NCBI GenBank assembly: GCA_002421605.1
Contig: DISJ01000021.1
Coordinates: forward strand, 1-25,976
Reading direction: 5' to 3'
Source of the DNA: Rhodobacteraceae bacterium UBA6213
GTDB lineage: Bacteria > Pseudomonadota > Alphaproteobacteria > Rhodobacterales > Rhodobacteraceae
Length of the DNA stretch: 25,976 nt
A program made the translations under genes and the position numbers. This document shows, piece by piece, positions 16,495 through 24,428 of this stretch (positions are counted from its first letter, which is position 1; each line of letters begins with the position of its first letter). The notes under the pieces were generated by a model, which was not told the origin of the DNA, ran no database searches, and was given only the letters and a program-made list of their open reading frames with translations.

Positions 16495-17776
16495 ATTTTG
16501 TCTCTATATTGATACCGGCGGATTTAAGGAAAGGCGTGGGCAAGATACCGCCCGCGCAAACGATCACAGCGTCATTGGCAATGCTCTCGGTCTTTCCCGC
16601 GAATTCGATAGTTACTTGCTTTGGCTCGATCTGAAGCACCTCTGATTGCAGCATCACCCGTAGGCGATTGGTTTTCTCCATCTCTGAAACGCGATCACGG
16701 TTTTTCAGCTTTGCGCGGCTAAAGCCGTCGCCGCGATAGGACAGCGTGACTGTCGTGCCCGGTTCAGACGCGATCGAGGTGGCCGCCTCAAGCGCAGAAT
16801 CGCCCCCGCCTACCACCAAAACCGCGCGATTGCGGTATTGCTCGGGGTCGATAAGCCGGTAGACGACCTTTTCCTGATCTTCACCCGGTACACCAAGCAT
16901 TCGTGGCGTACCCCTGCGGCCAATTGCCAGAAGCACCGCGCCGGTCAGATGACTGCCGCGTGTCGTTGCCACCCGGAAGGCAGCGCCCTCGCGCTCGATC
17001 TTTTCGACCCGCTCTTCATAGGTGATCTTCAAACCGGTATTGTTTTTGACCTGCTCCCAGAACGCCAGCAGATCCTCTTTCGAGGTCTCGCGCAGGTTCA
17101 CCTGACCATATAGCGGCAGTTCGGCCGGGGCGGTCATCACCAGCTTGCCGCGTGGAAAATGTGCGACGGTGCCGCCAAAGCTGTCCTGCTCGATGGTAAT
17201 CAACCGCAGACCTGCCTTCATCGCTGCAAGGCTTGCCGAAATGCCGGCAGGTCCCGCCCCCACGACTACAACGTCTAGCGGCGGGCCGGCACGCGAGGGT
17301 GCCGCCTTCGCGATTTGCCCCATTGCTTGGCGACCCTGCTCGATCGCATTGCGGATCAGGCCCATGCCGCCCAACTCGCCCGCGATGTAGATGCCGGGCA
17401 CATTGCTCTGAAAGTCGGGGCCGACATGAGGAATGTCGACACCCCGCTTTTCGGTTCCAAAGACCAGCTCGATACTATGCATGGGGCAGGATGTAGCGCA
17501 GGCTCCGTGGCCGATGCAGTGCGACGGCTCCAGCAACTCGGCCTTGCCGTTTACCAGCCCGAGGATCTTTCCTTCCGGGCATGCGGAAATGCAAGTAGCA
17601 CAGCCGATGCACAGCGACGGATCTATCTTGGGGTGCAGGCTTGCGGGTTCGGTCAGACCGGCTGCCACCGCCTCTGCCTTGATGCGCAGGGACCGGCGCT
17701 CGGCAAACTTGGCGCGCGCCAGAAAAATTCCCCAAAGCACCCCCAGCGGGCCAAGGTAGATCGCAAGTGCCTGCAC
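16481..17776 (-). CDS. Membrane-anchored 4Fe-4S / FAD-dependent NAD(P)H oxidoreductase
   Basis: A GTG start at 17776 gives 431 residues (the frame is open to 17899, but this start has AGGAAGGGGG upstream and avoids a long overlap with ccmI). Residues 3-19 form one membrane helix followed by a basic segment, which puts the catalytic part in the cytoplasm. A two-cluster ferredoxin domain follows: CIGCATCISACP (C56, C59, C62, C66) and CIGHGACATSCP (C87, H90, C93, C97), where the second cluster has His in place of a Cys. Residues about 170-431 are a thioredoxin-reductase-like fold with VVVGAGPAGISAS for FAD and VVGGGDSALEAA for NAD(P), lacking the redox CXXC (YpdA-like). Likely links NAD(P)H and quinone or periplasmic carriers; direction unknown. 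Confidence 0.85.
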   Translation of the reverse strand: MQALAIYLGPLGVLWGIFLARAKFAERRSLRIKAEAVAAGLTEPASLHPKIDPSLCIGCATCISACPEGKILGLVNGKAELLEPSHCIGHGACATSCPMHSIELVFGTEKRGVDIPHVGPDFQSNVPGIYIAGELGGMGLIRNAIEQGRQAMGQIAKAAPSRAGPPLDVVVVGAGPAGISASLAAMKAGLRLITIEQDSFGGTVAHFPRGKLVMTAPAELPLYGQVNLRETSKEDLLAFWEQVKNNTGLKITYEERVEKIEREGAAFRVATTRGSHLTGAVLLAIGRRGTPRMLGVPGEDQEKVVYRLIDPEQYRNRAVLVVGGGDSALEAATSIASEPGTTVTLSYRGDGFSRAKLKNRDRVSEMEKTNRLRVMLQSEVLQIEPKQVTIEFAGKTESIANDAVIVCAGGILPTPFLKSAGINIETKYGTA

Positions 17777-17784
17777 GCGCCGCG

Positions 17785-17794
17785 CCCCCTTCCT
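17785..17794 (-). promoter_or_regulatory. RBS supporting the GTG start at 17776
   Basis: The minus strand reads AGGAAGGGGG, overlapping the ccmI stop and lying about 8 nt before GTG. The upstream in-frame starts lie inside ccmI and encode an arginine-rich stretch unlike a protein N-terminus. Confidence 0.5.
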
Positions 17795-19052
17795 AGTTGA
17801 CCTCAAGACCCGCGGCACGAGCACCTTCGGTGACAATCGCCATCTTGTCCGCCGATGCCCCAAGTGCGGTTTTCGCATCCTGATACGCCGTGGCCGCACC
17901 TGCGGGATCGAGCAACACCATGTACGAGCGGATCAGCTTGACCCAGCCCTCTGGGTCGTCAGGGCTTTGTTGCAAACGGTCCGCTAATTGCGCGACCATG
18001 CTCTGGATCAGGGCTTGGCGGTCGTCTGCGGTCAAAGATTGTGCCGCAGCCACGTCGGCCGCCGTTGGCCCGCGATCCGCGGGCGCATCGGGCGAACGCG
18101 CAACGGACGGCAATTGGGCCAGCGCCGAAGCTGGCCGCAGACCATCCAGCCGAGTGCCGATATCGTAGCTCGAAGCCGCAGCAAGCTCGTCAATACGCGT
18201 CACGACGCCAGACAGCCAGTCCGCCCCGGCGGGCGCGCTTGCCGCCAGTTCAAGCCATGCTTCGATGGCGGCAATAGGGTTGCCTGCCTGCTCCAAGGCC
18301 ATGCCTTTGAAAAACCTCGCGCGCGCGTCGTCAGGGTTCAGTTTCAGCGCCGCGTCAAAGGCTGTTACTGCCTCGTCAGTGATCAGCCCGCGCGCGGTGC
18401 GAACCAGTGTTTCGCCATATGCCGACCAGACATCGGGAAGCGAGCCGTCCAGTTTCACCGCGTTTGCGTAAGCGTCTGCCGCTTCGGCGTAGCGTTCAGT
18501 GTTAAAGTACGACCAGCCCAGCATCCGCCAGCCTTCGGCGTCTTCCGGGTCGTTTTGCAGCCGCGCCAGCAGGCTGGTAATCGCTTCCTCAACGCTGTTT
18601 GTCCCCGATCCGTTTGAAAGCGCAGTCTCGGCAACTGCGGCGGCGCGGGCCACTGTGTCATTGGTAGGCACCGCCACCACCGCCGCCGGTTTCGCCGGCA
18701 GGTCCGGCCTGCCCAAAACCGCGTAAAGCCCCGTAGCCCCAGCGACAACCCAGCCCGTCACTGCAAACAGCGCCCAGATGCGACCCTTGGATGTGACCGT
18801 TTCAAGCGGCGCAGGGGCAGACTTTGCCAAAGCAAGAACCCGGCGCTCCACTTCACCCCGGGCATCGGTAGCGTCGCGCTCCGACAGGTTGCCCCGCTCT
18901 TGGTCTGCCGCGATCTCGGCCAACTGCGCGCGGCTGACCTCAAGCAAACGGTCCCGATCGGTCTGGGGTGCCTCGAGCCTGCGGATCACTGGGATGGCCA
19001 GCGCCACCGCGACTGCCGCAGTAAGTATCGTCAGAACTATCCAAAGAGTCAT
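17793..19052 (-). CDS. ccmI: Cytochrome c biogenesis protein CcmI (CycH)
   Basis: A 419-residue CcmI, the apocytochrome-binding part of the haem ligation complex. It has two N-terminal membrane helices (MTLWIVLTILTAAVAVALAI and about 90-115, IWALFAVTGWVVAGATGLYA) separated by a cytoplasmic coiled loop (RDRLLEVSRAQLAEIAADQE). A periplasmic TPR domain follows (GWRMLGWSYFNTERYAEAAD, ARFFKGMALEQAGNPIAAIE). It presents unfolded CXXCH segments to CcmF/CcmH. The ATG overlaps the ccmH stop (ATGA). The long periplasmic TPR domain is normal for alphaproteobacteria. Third in a chain of overlapping ccm genes leading into the FAD oxidoreductase. Confidence 0.92.
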   Translation of the reverse strand: MTLWIVLTILTAAVAVALAIPVIRRLEAPQTDRDRLLEVSRAQLAEIAADQERGNLSERDATDARGEVERRVLALAKSAPAPLETVTSKGRIWALFAVTGWVVAGATGLYAVLGRPDLPAKPAAVVAVPTNDTVARAAAVAETALSNGSGTNSVEEAITSLLARLQNDPEDAEGWRMLGWSYFNTERYAEAADAYANAVKLDGSLPDVWSAYGETLVRTARGLITDEAVTAFDAALKLNPDDARARFFKGMALEQAGNPIAAIEAWLELAASAPAGADWLSGVVTRIDELAAASSYDIGTRLDGLRPASALAQLPSVARSPDAPADRGPTAADVAAAQSLTADDRQALIQSMVAQLADRLQQSPDDPEGWVKLIRSYMVLLDPAGAATAYQDAKTALGASADKMAIVTEGARAAGLEVN

Positions 19053-19534
19053 TGCGCGTCCTTTGTGGAAAGAGCTTGGGCGATCAGCTGCCGGTCTGCG
19101 TCTGTCAGCTCTTCGCCTTCATCCAGCGATTTGCGCTGATCGCGCCACATCGCGCGAAAGCCCAATAGCGCGGCCAAAAGAAACAACCCCGGGCCGATCC
19201 ACAGCAGAAGGGTCGAGATGTTGAAGGGCGGTTTCAGCAGAATGTAGTTTCCGTACCGATCGACCAGATAGTCTAACGCCTCGTCATCGCTGTCACCGGC
19301 AACCATCCGTTCGCGCAAGACAATCCGAAGGTCACGCGCAAGCTCTGCATTGGAATCGTCGATGCTCTGATTGCGGCAAACCAGGCAGCGCAGCCCCGTG
19401 CTCAGCGCCCGCGCCCGCGCCTCCAGCGCCGGGTCCGACAGAACCTCAGAGGGTTCGACCGCGATGGCAGGGCCCGCCAGCAGCGTCAGGCTCAGCAAGG
19501 CAATGCGAAGGGGGCGCCAAAAACGTGCAATCAC
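19049..19534 (-). CDS. ccmH: Cytochrome c biogenesis protein CcmH (Ccl2/CycL)
   Basis: A 161-residue CcmH with a signal sequence (LRIALLSLTLLAGPAIA), the redox motif LRCLVCRNQSI that reduces the apocytochrome CXXCH disulfide, then DLR, VLRERMVAGDSDDEALDYLV, YGNYILLKPP, and a C-terminal membrane helix (TLLLWIGPGLFLLAALLGFR). Location: inner membrane, periplasmic face. The start codon is GTG at 19534, overlapping the ccmG stop as GTGA. Typical length and all expected motifs present. Confidence 0.95.
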   Translation of the reverse strand: MIARFWRPLRIALLSLTLLAGPAIAVEPSEVLSDPALEARARALSTGLRCLVCRNQSIDDSNAELARDLRIVLRERMVAGDSDDEALDYLVDRYGNYILLKPPFNISTLLLWIGPGLFLLAALLGFRAMWRDQRKSLDEGEELTDADRQLIAQALSTKDAQ

Positions 19535-20073
19535 GACTCGGCCTCCAGCTCTGACAAAAGCGGGTGCAGGACATCGGCCCAGATCTTGTCGGTTATGGGC
19601 CCGATATGGCGATACCGAATTCGCCCTTTGGCATCCACGACATAGGTTTCGGGAACGCCGGTTACATTAAGGTTAGCGCCCAGACGTCCGGCACTGTCAT
19701 CGCCTGTTGCGACGTAGGGGTTGCCGGACCGCGTCAGGTAAAGCTTGCCAGCGCCCTTGGAATCTCTCCAGTTCACGCCGTAAATCGGCACATCCTGTGT
19801 CTGGGCCAGATCCAACAGCTTGCCATGCTCTTGCCTGCAGGCAGAACACCAGGAAGCGAATACATTGACTAGCACGACTTGGCCGTTGAGATCGGCGCTC
19901 GAAAATCCCGCATCAGTACCTGCCATTGGCGAAAGGGTGAATTCGGGCAAAGGGCGGTCCAAGCGGCCCGGAAAATCCATCGCGGTTTCGCGTTGCGCGC
20001 CAGACACGAGTGCCACCGCAAGGCCCGCAAAGGCCAGAAGCGGCAAAAGGGTTGTCATGGCTGGGCGCGTCAT
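19531..20073 (-). CDS. ccmG: Thiol:disulfide interchange protein CcmG (DsbE)
   Basis: A 180-residue membrane-anchored thioredoxin-fold protein. An N-terminal helix (LLPLLAFAGLAVALVSGA) is followed by the active site ASWCSACRQEH, YGVNWRDSKGAG and the cis-Pro region TGVPETYVVD. It passes electrons to CcmH so that apocytochrome cysteines are reduced before haem attachment. The more common active site is WCVPC; SA between the cysteines is a modest variant. It begins 3 nt after the ccmF stop; an alternative start lies at 20058. In many alphaproteobacteria ccmG sits with ccmABCD, so its place between ccmF and ccmH is worth noting. Confidence 0.93.
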   Translation of the reverse strand: MTRPAMTTLLPLLAFAGLAVALVSGAQRETAMDFPGRLDRPLPEFTLSPMAGTDAGFSSADLNGQVVLVNVFASWCSACRQEHGKLLDLAQTQDVPIYGVNWRDSKGAGKLYLTRSGNPYVATGDDSAGRLGANLNVTGVPETYVVDAKGRIRYRHIGPITDKIWADVLHPLLSELEAES

Positions 20074-20076
20074 GCC

Positions 20077-22059
20077 TCAGGCCTTTGCCACAAGGGCCTG
20101 AGGCGGCGCCGATCGAATAGTTGCGCCCAGTCGGAAGCGGCGGTCCGACAACGAGACCAGTCCGCCGAATGCCATCAGCAACGGCCCAATCCAGATCAGC
20201 AGCACGAAGGGGTGCCAATAGGCGCGCACGGTCCATGCGCCGCTGGGGTCTGCGTCTCCGATCACCAGATACAGGTTGGAAAGAAAGCGCGAGTCGATCG
20301 CCGCTTCCGTGGTCTGCCGCCCAGAGGTGGGGTAAAAGCGGCGCTCAGACAGCATCTCGCCCAGATTGCGGCCATCTTTGCTGACGACAAAAACCGCACG
20401 TTCTGCTTCATAGTTCGGGCCCAAATGTCCGCGCACGCGGTCCAGCCGCACATCAAAACTGCCGATCTGGATGACCTCGCCGGGGTGAATGGCGCGGATC
20501 GTTTCCAACTGCCAGGCCGTAACCACTGCAATGCCGATCACGGCAAACCCCAGCCCCATATGGGCCAGTACCATTCCATAAAGCGCCCGCGGCGTTGTCC
20601 GGGCCAGATCAAGCGAGCGGGTCAGCGGTGCGCGAAACAGGTTCACCCGCGTCACCCACCAAGCGAAAGAGCCGATAACAAGCCACAGCCCTATTGCCAT
20701 TCCGATAGCACCAAAAGTCTTGGACGTACCGCCAAGCACCACCGACAGGGCCATCGCCGCGACCACCGGCAGCAACGCCCATGCGCCGCGCCGCACCGAG
20801 GCTTTCAATGTGTCGCGCTTCCAGCGCAGATTCATTCCGAAAACCACGGCAATCAACAACGGCAGCATCAGCGGCAAGAACGTCCGGTTGAAATAGGGCG
20901 GCCCGACCGAAATTTTGTCGCCCGACATCATGTCTACAAAAAGCGGATAGAACGTACCCAAAAAGACCGTGCCTGCCGCGGTCAGCAGAATGATGTTGTT
21001 CAACACCAGCCCACCTTCGCGGCTAACCGGAGAAAACAACACCGGCCGGTTGAACCGGTGTGCCCGCGCGGCAAACAACGTCAACGCGCCACCCGTGGAC
21101 AGCACTAGCAGCAGCAGCACACCAACGCCCCGCGCAGGGTCCGAGCTAAAGGCATGAACCGAGGTCAGCACACCCGAACGCACAAGGAAGGTACCGACCA
21201 AGCTTAGCGAAAAGGTCAAGATGGCCAGCAACAGGGTCCAGACGACCAGCGCCCCTCTGCGCTCGACTACCAGCGCGGAATGCAGCAGCGCCGTTCCTAC
21301 CAGCCACGGCATGAAAGAGGCGTTCTCGACCGGGTCCCAGAACCAGAAACCGCCCCAGCCCAGCTCGTAATAGGCCCACCACGAACCCAGAGTGATGCCG
21401 ATGGTCAGGAAGATCCAGGCGGCCAGCGTCCAGGGCCGCACCCAGCGACCCCAGGCAGCGTCCACCTTGCCCTCGATCAGCGCCGCCACGGCAAAGCTGA
21501 AGGCCATCGAGAGCCCGACATAGCCGAGGTAGAGGAACGGCGGATGGAAGGCGAGGCCCGGGTCCTGCAGCAAGGGGTTCAGGTCGTTGCCATCGAACGG
21601 CGGCAGCGCGGTGCGCAAAAACGGGTTCGAGGTGAAGATCATGAAGGCCATGAAGGCGGCGCCGATCGACCCCTGCACCGCCAGCACCCGCGCCTGCAGG
21701 CTGGCCGGCAGGTTGCCGCCGAACCACGACGCCGAGGCGCCGAACACCGCCAGGATCAGCACCCAGAGCAGCAGCGAGCCCTCGTGATTGCCCCAGACGC
21801 CGCTGATCTTGTAGAGCAAGGGTTTCAGCGTGTGCGAATTCTCGACCACCAGCAGCACCGAGAAATCCGAGGTGACGAAGGCCCAGGTCAGCGCCGCGAA
21901 GGCGATGGCGAGCAGCGCGAATTGCGCGCTGGCCAGCGGGCCGGCGGCGGCCATCCAGTCGGCCCAGCCCTTTTGCGCGCCCACCATCGGCACGATGGTT
22001 TGCAGGATCGCCACGGCGAAGGCGAGGATGAGGGCGTAATGTCCGAGTTCTACGATCAT
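20077..22059 (-). CDS. ccmF: Haem lyase CcmF (Ccl1)
   Basis: A 660-residue polytopic membrane protein that ligates haem to apocytochrome c. The WWD haem-handling motif WGGFWFWDPVEN is encoded at 21322-21357, and conserved segments WGNHEGSLLLWVL and NDLNPLLQDPGLAFHPPFLY precede it. The start at 22059 (MIVELGHYALILAF) matches the family; the frame is open 13 codons further. Base composition differs along the gene: the N-terminal part resembles the GC-richer genes to the right, while the C-terminal part resembles the ccmG-cytochrome region, with the change near the WWD motif. The length is normal and the frame intact. It is the first gene of the ccm-oxidoreductase-ankyrin operon; a ccmE gene is not adjacent. 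Confidence 0.95.
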   Translation of the reverse strand: MIVELGHYALILAFAVAILQTIVPMVGAQKGWADWMAAAGPLASAQFALLAIAFAALTWAFVTSDFSVLLVVENSHTLKPLLYKISGVWGNHEGSLLLWVLILAVFGASASWFGGNLPASLQARVLAVQGSIGAAFMAFMIFTSNPFLRTALPPFDGNDLNPLLQDPGLAFHPPFLYLGYVGLSMAFSFAVAALIEGKVDAAWGRWVRPWTLAAWIFLTIGITLGSWWAYYELGWGGFWFWDPVENASFMPWLVGTALLHSALVVERRGALVVWTLLLAILTFSLSLVGTFLVRSGVLTSVHAFSSDPARGVGVLLLLVLSTGGALTLFAARAHRFNRPVLFSPVSREGGLVLNNIILLTAAGTVFLGTFYPLFVDMMSGDKISVGPPYFNRTFLPLMLPLLIAVVFGMNLRWKRDTLKASVRRGAWALLPVVAAMALSVVLGGTSKTFGAIGMAIGLWLVIGSFAWWVTRVNLFRAPLTRSLDLARTTPRALYGMVLAHMGLGFAVIGIAVVTAWQLETIRAIHPGEVIQIGSFDVRLDRVRGHLGPNYEAERAVFVVSKDGRNLGEMLSERRFYPTSGRQTTEAAIDSRFLSNLYLVIGDADPSGAWTVRAYWHPFVLLIWIGPLLMAFGGLVSLSDRRFRLGATIRSAPPQALVAKA

Positions 22060-22408
22060 GCCCCCGCTATAGCGCGCCTGCCGGGTGCCGCAAAGCACGA
22101 AGCCGCGATCACGCTGCGACAGGGCGGCGCGGGTGGGGCTTCGGCCGCCCAGGTCGCGTCGCCAAGGCCAGTGCCGACCGGAATCGCCCCACCGCCACCC
22201 GGCAAGGCGGGGCCGTTCAACCGGACTCGTCTGCGCGGCCGGACCCGCGGACGTGCCCCCGGGATTGCGCCGCCCGCGGCGGGGAATCGCCTGCCGAAAC
22301 GGTGCAGCAGAAGCCCAGCGTCAACGGGATGTCGGGTTAAGAAAGGGTAATGGCCTGACTTAACACTTTGATTTTACGGCATTCTGTGTCTTGTCCCATC
22401 GTGGGACA
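22060..22408. other. 349-bp non-coding gap between ccmF and enoyl-CoA hydratase
   Basis: No gene is supported. The ccmF-proximal 240 bp is very GC-rich; the distal 90 bp is AT-richer (ttaacactttgattttacgg) and could hold the ccm operon promoter. A 6-bp inverted repeat GTTAAG/CTTAAC (22336-22341, 22359-22364) and a terminator-like hairpin (22392-22408) are present. Confidence 0.4.
22392..22408 (-). terminator. Hairpin right after enoyl-CoA hydratase stop
   Basis: TGTCCCA-TCG-TGGGACA is a perfect 7-bp stem with a 3-nt loop starting at the base next to the stop codon. There is no U-run after it (agacacagaatg on the minus strand), so it may be a stabilising 3' end or an imperfect terminator. Confidence 0.45.
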
Positions 22409-23200
22409 TCACCCCGCCCAGTCCGGCTTGCGCTTTTCGATGAAGGCGGCGATCCCCTCGTCGGTATCCCTGAGCAGCATGTTTTCCACCATCACCGCGC
22501 CGGTGTACCGGTACGCCTGATCGAGCGGCATCCCCGCCTGTTCATAGAACGCCCGCTTGCCGATCCGCACCGCCGCCCCCAGCTTGCCCGCCACCGTCCG
22601 GGCCAGGTCCATCGTCGTCGCCTCCAGCGCCTCGGGGGCGGCGACCCGGTTGACCAGCCCGACCTCGCGCGCCCGCTCGGCGGTCAGGAACTCGCCCGTC
22701 GTCAGCATCTCGAACGCATGCTTGCGCGGCAGGTTGCGCGACAGCGCGACCATCGGCGTGGAACAGAACAGACCGATGTTGACGCCGTTGACCCCGAACC
22801 GCGCATCCGTCGCCGCCACCGCCATGTCGCAGCTCGCGACCAGCTGGCAGCCCGCCGCCGTGGCGATCCCGTGCACCTGCGCGATCACCGGCTGCGGCAG
22901 CGCCGGGATCATCTGCATGACCTCGCCGCAGCGCCCGAACAGGTCGGCGAAATAGGCGGCGCCCTTGTCGGCGGCGGCGCGGCCCGCCTGCATCTCCTTC
23001 AGGTCGTGGCCGGCGCAGAACACCTTGCCGATGCCCCGGATCACCACGACCTTCACCGCCGCATCCTCACCCGCCCGCTGCAGCGCCGCCTTCAGCGCCG
23101 CCAGCATCGCATCCGACAGCGCGTTCAGCGCGCCGGGCCGGTTCAGGGTCAGCACCGCCACCCGTTCCGCAACGTCATACAGCACCGGATCGTCGCCCAT
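22409..23200 (-). CDS. Enoyl-CoA hydratase/isomerase family protein
   Basis: A 263-residue crotonase-fold protein. It shows LTLNRPGALNALSDAMLAAL, the oxyanion-hole segment VFCAGHDLKEM, IPALPQPVIAQVHGIATAAG and FGVNGVNIGLFCSTPMVALS. In the usual catalytic-Glu region the second acidic residue is not obvious (VNIGLFC), so true hydratase activity is uncertain and the substrate is unknown. The start at 23200 is chosen for GAGGAGGG 4 nt upstream; the frame is open to 23239. It is transcribed divergently from the thioesterase, with a 56-bp gap. Confidence 0.88.
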   Translation of the reverse strand: MGDDPVLYDVAERVAVLTLNRPGALNALSDAMLAALKAALQRAGEDAAVKVVVIRGIGKVFCAGHDLKEMQAGRAAADKGAAYFADLFGRCGEVMQMIPALPQPVIAQVHGIATAAGCQLVASCDMAVAATDARFGVNGVNIGLFCSTPMVALSRNLPRKHAFEMLTTGEFLTAERAREVGLVNRVAAPEALEATTMDLARTVAGKLGAAVRIGKRAFYEQAGMPLDQAYRYTGAVMVENMLLRDTDEGIAAFIEKRKPDWAG

Positions 23201-23256
23201 CTTGCCCTCCTCGCGGCTTTGCCCGAGCCTAGCAAGCAAGCCCGGGGGAGGAAAGA

Positions 23257-23679
23257 ATGCACATCGCCATGGACGCCGCGTCGCTCAACGCCTTCATGCA
23301 CGCGGAATTCCCCCAGGTCGCAGCGCAGTTCCGGGTCGAGCGCATCGCGCCGATGGAGGCCGACGTGCGGTTGATGGTGGACGAACAGCACCTCAGGCCC
23401 GGCGGGACGGTCAGCGGCCCCAGCATGTTCTCGCTGGCCGACCTTGCCATGTACGCGGTGCTGCTGGGCATGATCGGGCCGGTTGCGCTGGCGGTGACCA
23501 CCAATGCCTCGATCGATTTCATGCGCAAGCCCGAGGCCGGGCGCGACCTGATCGGCCGCGCGCGGCTGCACAAGCTGGGCAAGACTCTGGCCGTGGGCGA
23601 CGTGCTGATCGTCAACGAGGGCTCCGAGGCGGTGCTGGCACGCGCCTCGATGACCTACGCCATCCCGCCGCGGCGCTAG
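23257..23679 (+). CDS. PaaI-type hotdog-fold thioesterase
   Basis: A 140-residue single hotdog domain. The segment HLRPGGTVSGPSMFSLADLA is the central helix with its characteristic GG-x-SGP...ADxA pattern, and ITTNASIDFMRKP-like sequence (VTTNASIDFMRKPEAGRDLI) forms the strand pair. It would hydrolyse a small acyl-CoA in the cytoplasm, likely related to the divergent crotonase. GGGGGAGGAAAG lies just before ATG 23257, supporting this start over Met5. Its stop overlaps the convergent NYN gene by 2 nt. Physiological substrate unknown. Confidence 0.85.
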   Translation: MHIAMDAASLNAFMHAEFPQVAAQFRVERIAPMEADVRLMVDEQHLRPGGTVSGPSMFSLADLAMYAVLLGMIGPVALAVTTNASIDFMRKPEAGRDLIGRARLHKLGKTLAVGDVLIVNEGSEAVLARASMTYAIPPRR

Positions 23680-24377
23680 TCCTTGCGCTGCACCTCGACC
23701 TGCGCGCCGACCCGGCGCAGGTTGTAGCGGCCGGATTTTTCCACCAGGTCCGAGAGCTTGCCGCAGCCGAACGAGCGGCTGTCGAAATCGGGATGGGTCG
23801 ACTGGATGGTCTGGCCGATCAGGCCCAGCTGGAACCATTCGCCTTCCGGATCGAGCGCCTGCATGGCGGCGTTGATCAGCGGCACGGCGTCGCGCGGGGC
23901 GGCCTTGGTGGGCGAGGCGACCTGCGGCTCGGCCTCCTTGAGCAGGTTCTCGACGAAGATGAATCGCTTGCAGGCCTTGCGGAAGGCCTCGGGCGTCTTC
24001 TGCTGGCCGATGCCGTAGACGTCGAGCCCCTGTTCGCGGATGCGGCTGGCGAGGCGGGTGAAATCGCTGTCCGACGAGACCAGCACGAAGCCGTCGAAAC
24101 GGCCCGAGTGCAGAAGGTCCATGGCGTCGATCACCAGGGCGATGTCGGACGAGTTCTTGCCGACCGTGTTGGCCGGCTGGTGGTGCGGCACCAGCGCCAG
24201 CGCCGGCAGCTTGTCGTGCCAGCCGGCCATCTGCTGGCGCGAGAAATCGCCATAGATGCGGCGCACCGAGGCCTCGCCGAACGAGGCGATCTCTTCGAAG
24301 ATCGCCTCGGCCCAGCGGGGCGAGGAATTGTCGGCGTCAACCAGGACGGCGAGGAGCGGGGTTCCGTTGCGGGCCAT
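23676..24377 (-). CDS. NYN (PIN-like) nuclease-domain protein with C-terminal OST-HTH-like domain
   Basis: A 233-residue protein. Residues 1-150 are a NYN/LabA-type PIN-like fold with acidic residues in LLAVLVDADN (D14, D16), KNSSDIALVIDAMDLL and VLVSSDSDFTRLASRIRE, which should bind metal for RNA cleavage. Residues about 160-233 (INAAMQALDPEGEWFQLGLI, GQTIQSTHPDFDSRSFGCGK) resemble the OST-HTH/LOTUS RNA-binding domain found with NYN domains. AAAGGAGG lies before ATG 24377. It is 51 bp downstream of mfd in the same direction and may be co-transcribed. The RNA target is unknown. Confidence 0.88.
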   Translation of the reverse strand: MARNGTPLLAVLVDADNSSPRWAEAIFEEIASFGEASVRRIYGDFSRQQMAGWHDKLPALALVPHHQPANTVGKNSSDIALVIDAMDLLHSGRFDGFVLVSSDSDFTRLASRIREQGLDVYGIGQQKTPEAFRKACKRFIFVENLLKEAEPQVASPTKAAPRDAVPLINAAMQALDPEGEWFQLGLIGQTIQSTHPDFDSRSFGCGKLSDLVEKSGRYNLRRVGAQVEVQRKD

Positions 24378-24428
24378 GTCAGGCCTCCTTTCGGGGTCAT
24401 TCGGGGGGCTGGCGGGTCGTGCTGGCGC

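Noticed and set aside
19879..21108. A 409-residue plus-strand open frame over ccmG/ccmF, and a similar 356-residue one at 21280-22350
   Set aside because: Both are antisense to ccm genes with complete motifs; their His/Arg/Gln-rich translations match no known family.
22336..22364. GTTAAG/CTTAAC pair considered as a CtrA-type site
   Set aside because: The spacing is 17 bp, not the TTAA-N7-TTAA arrangement; a nearby TTAA-N7-TAAT is only a partial match.
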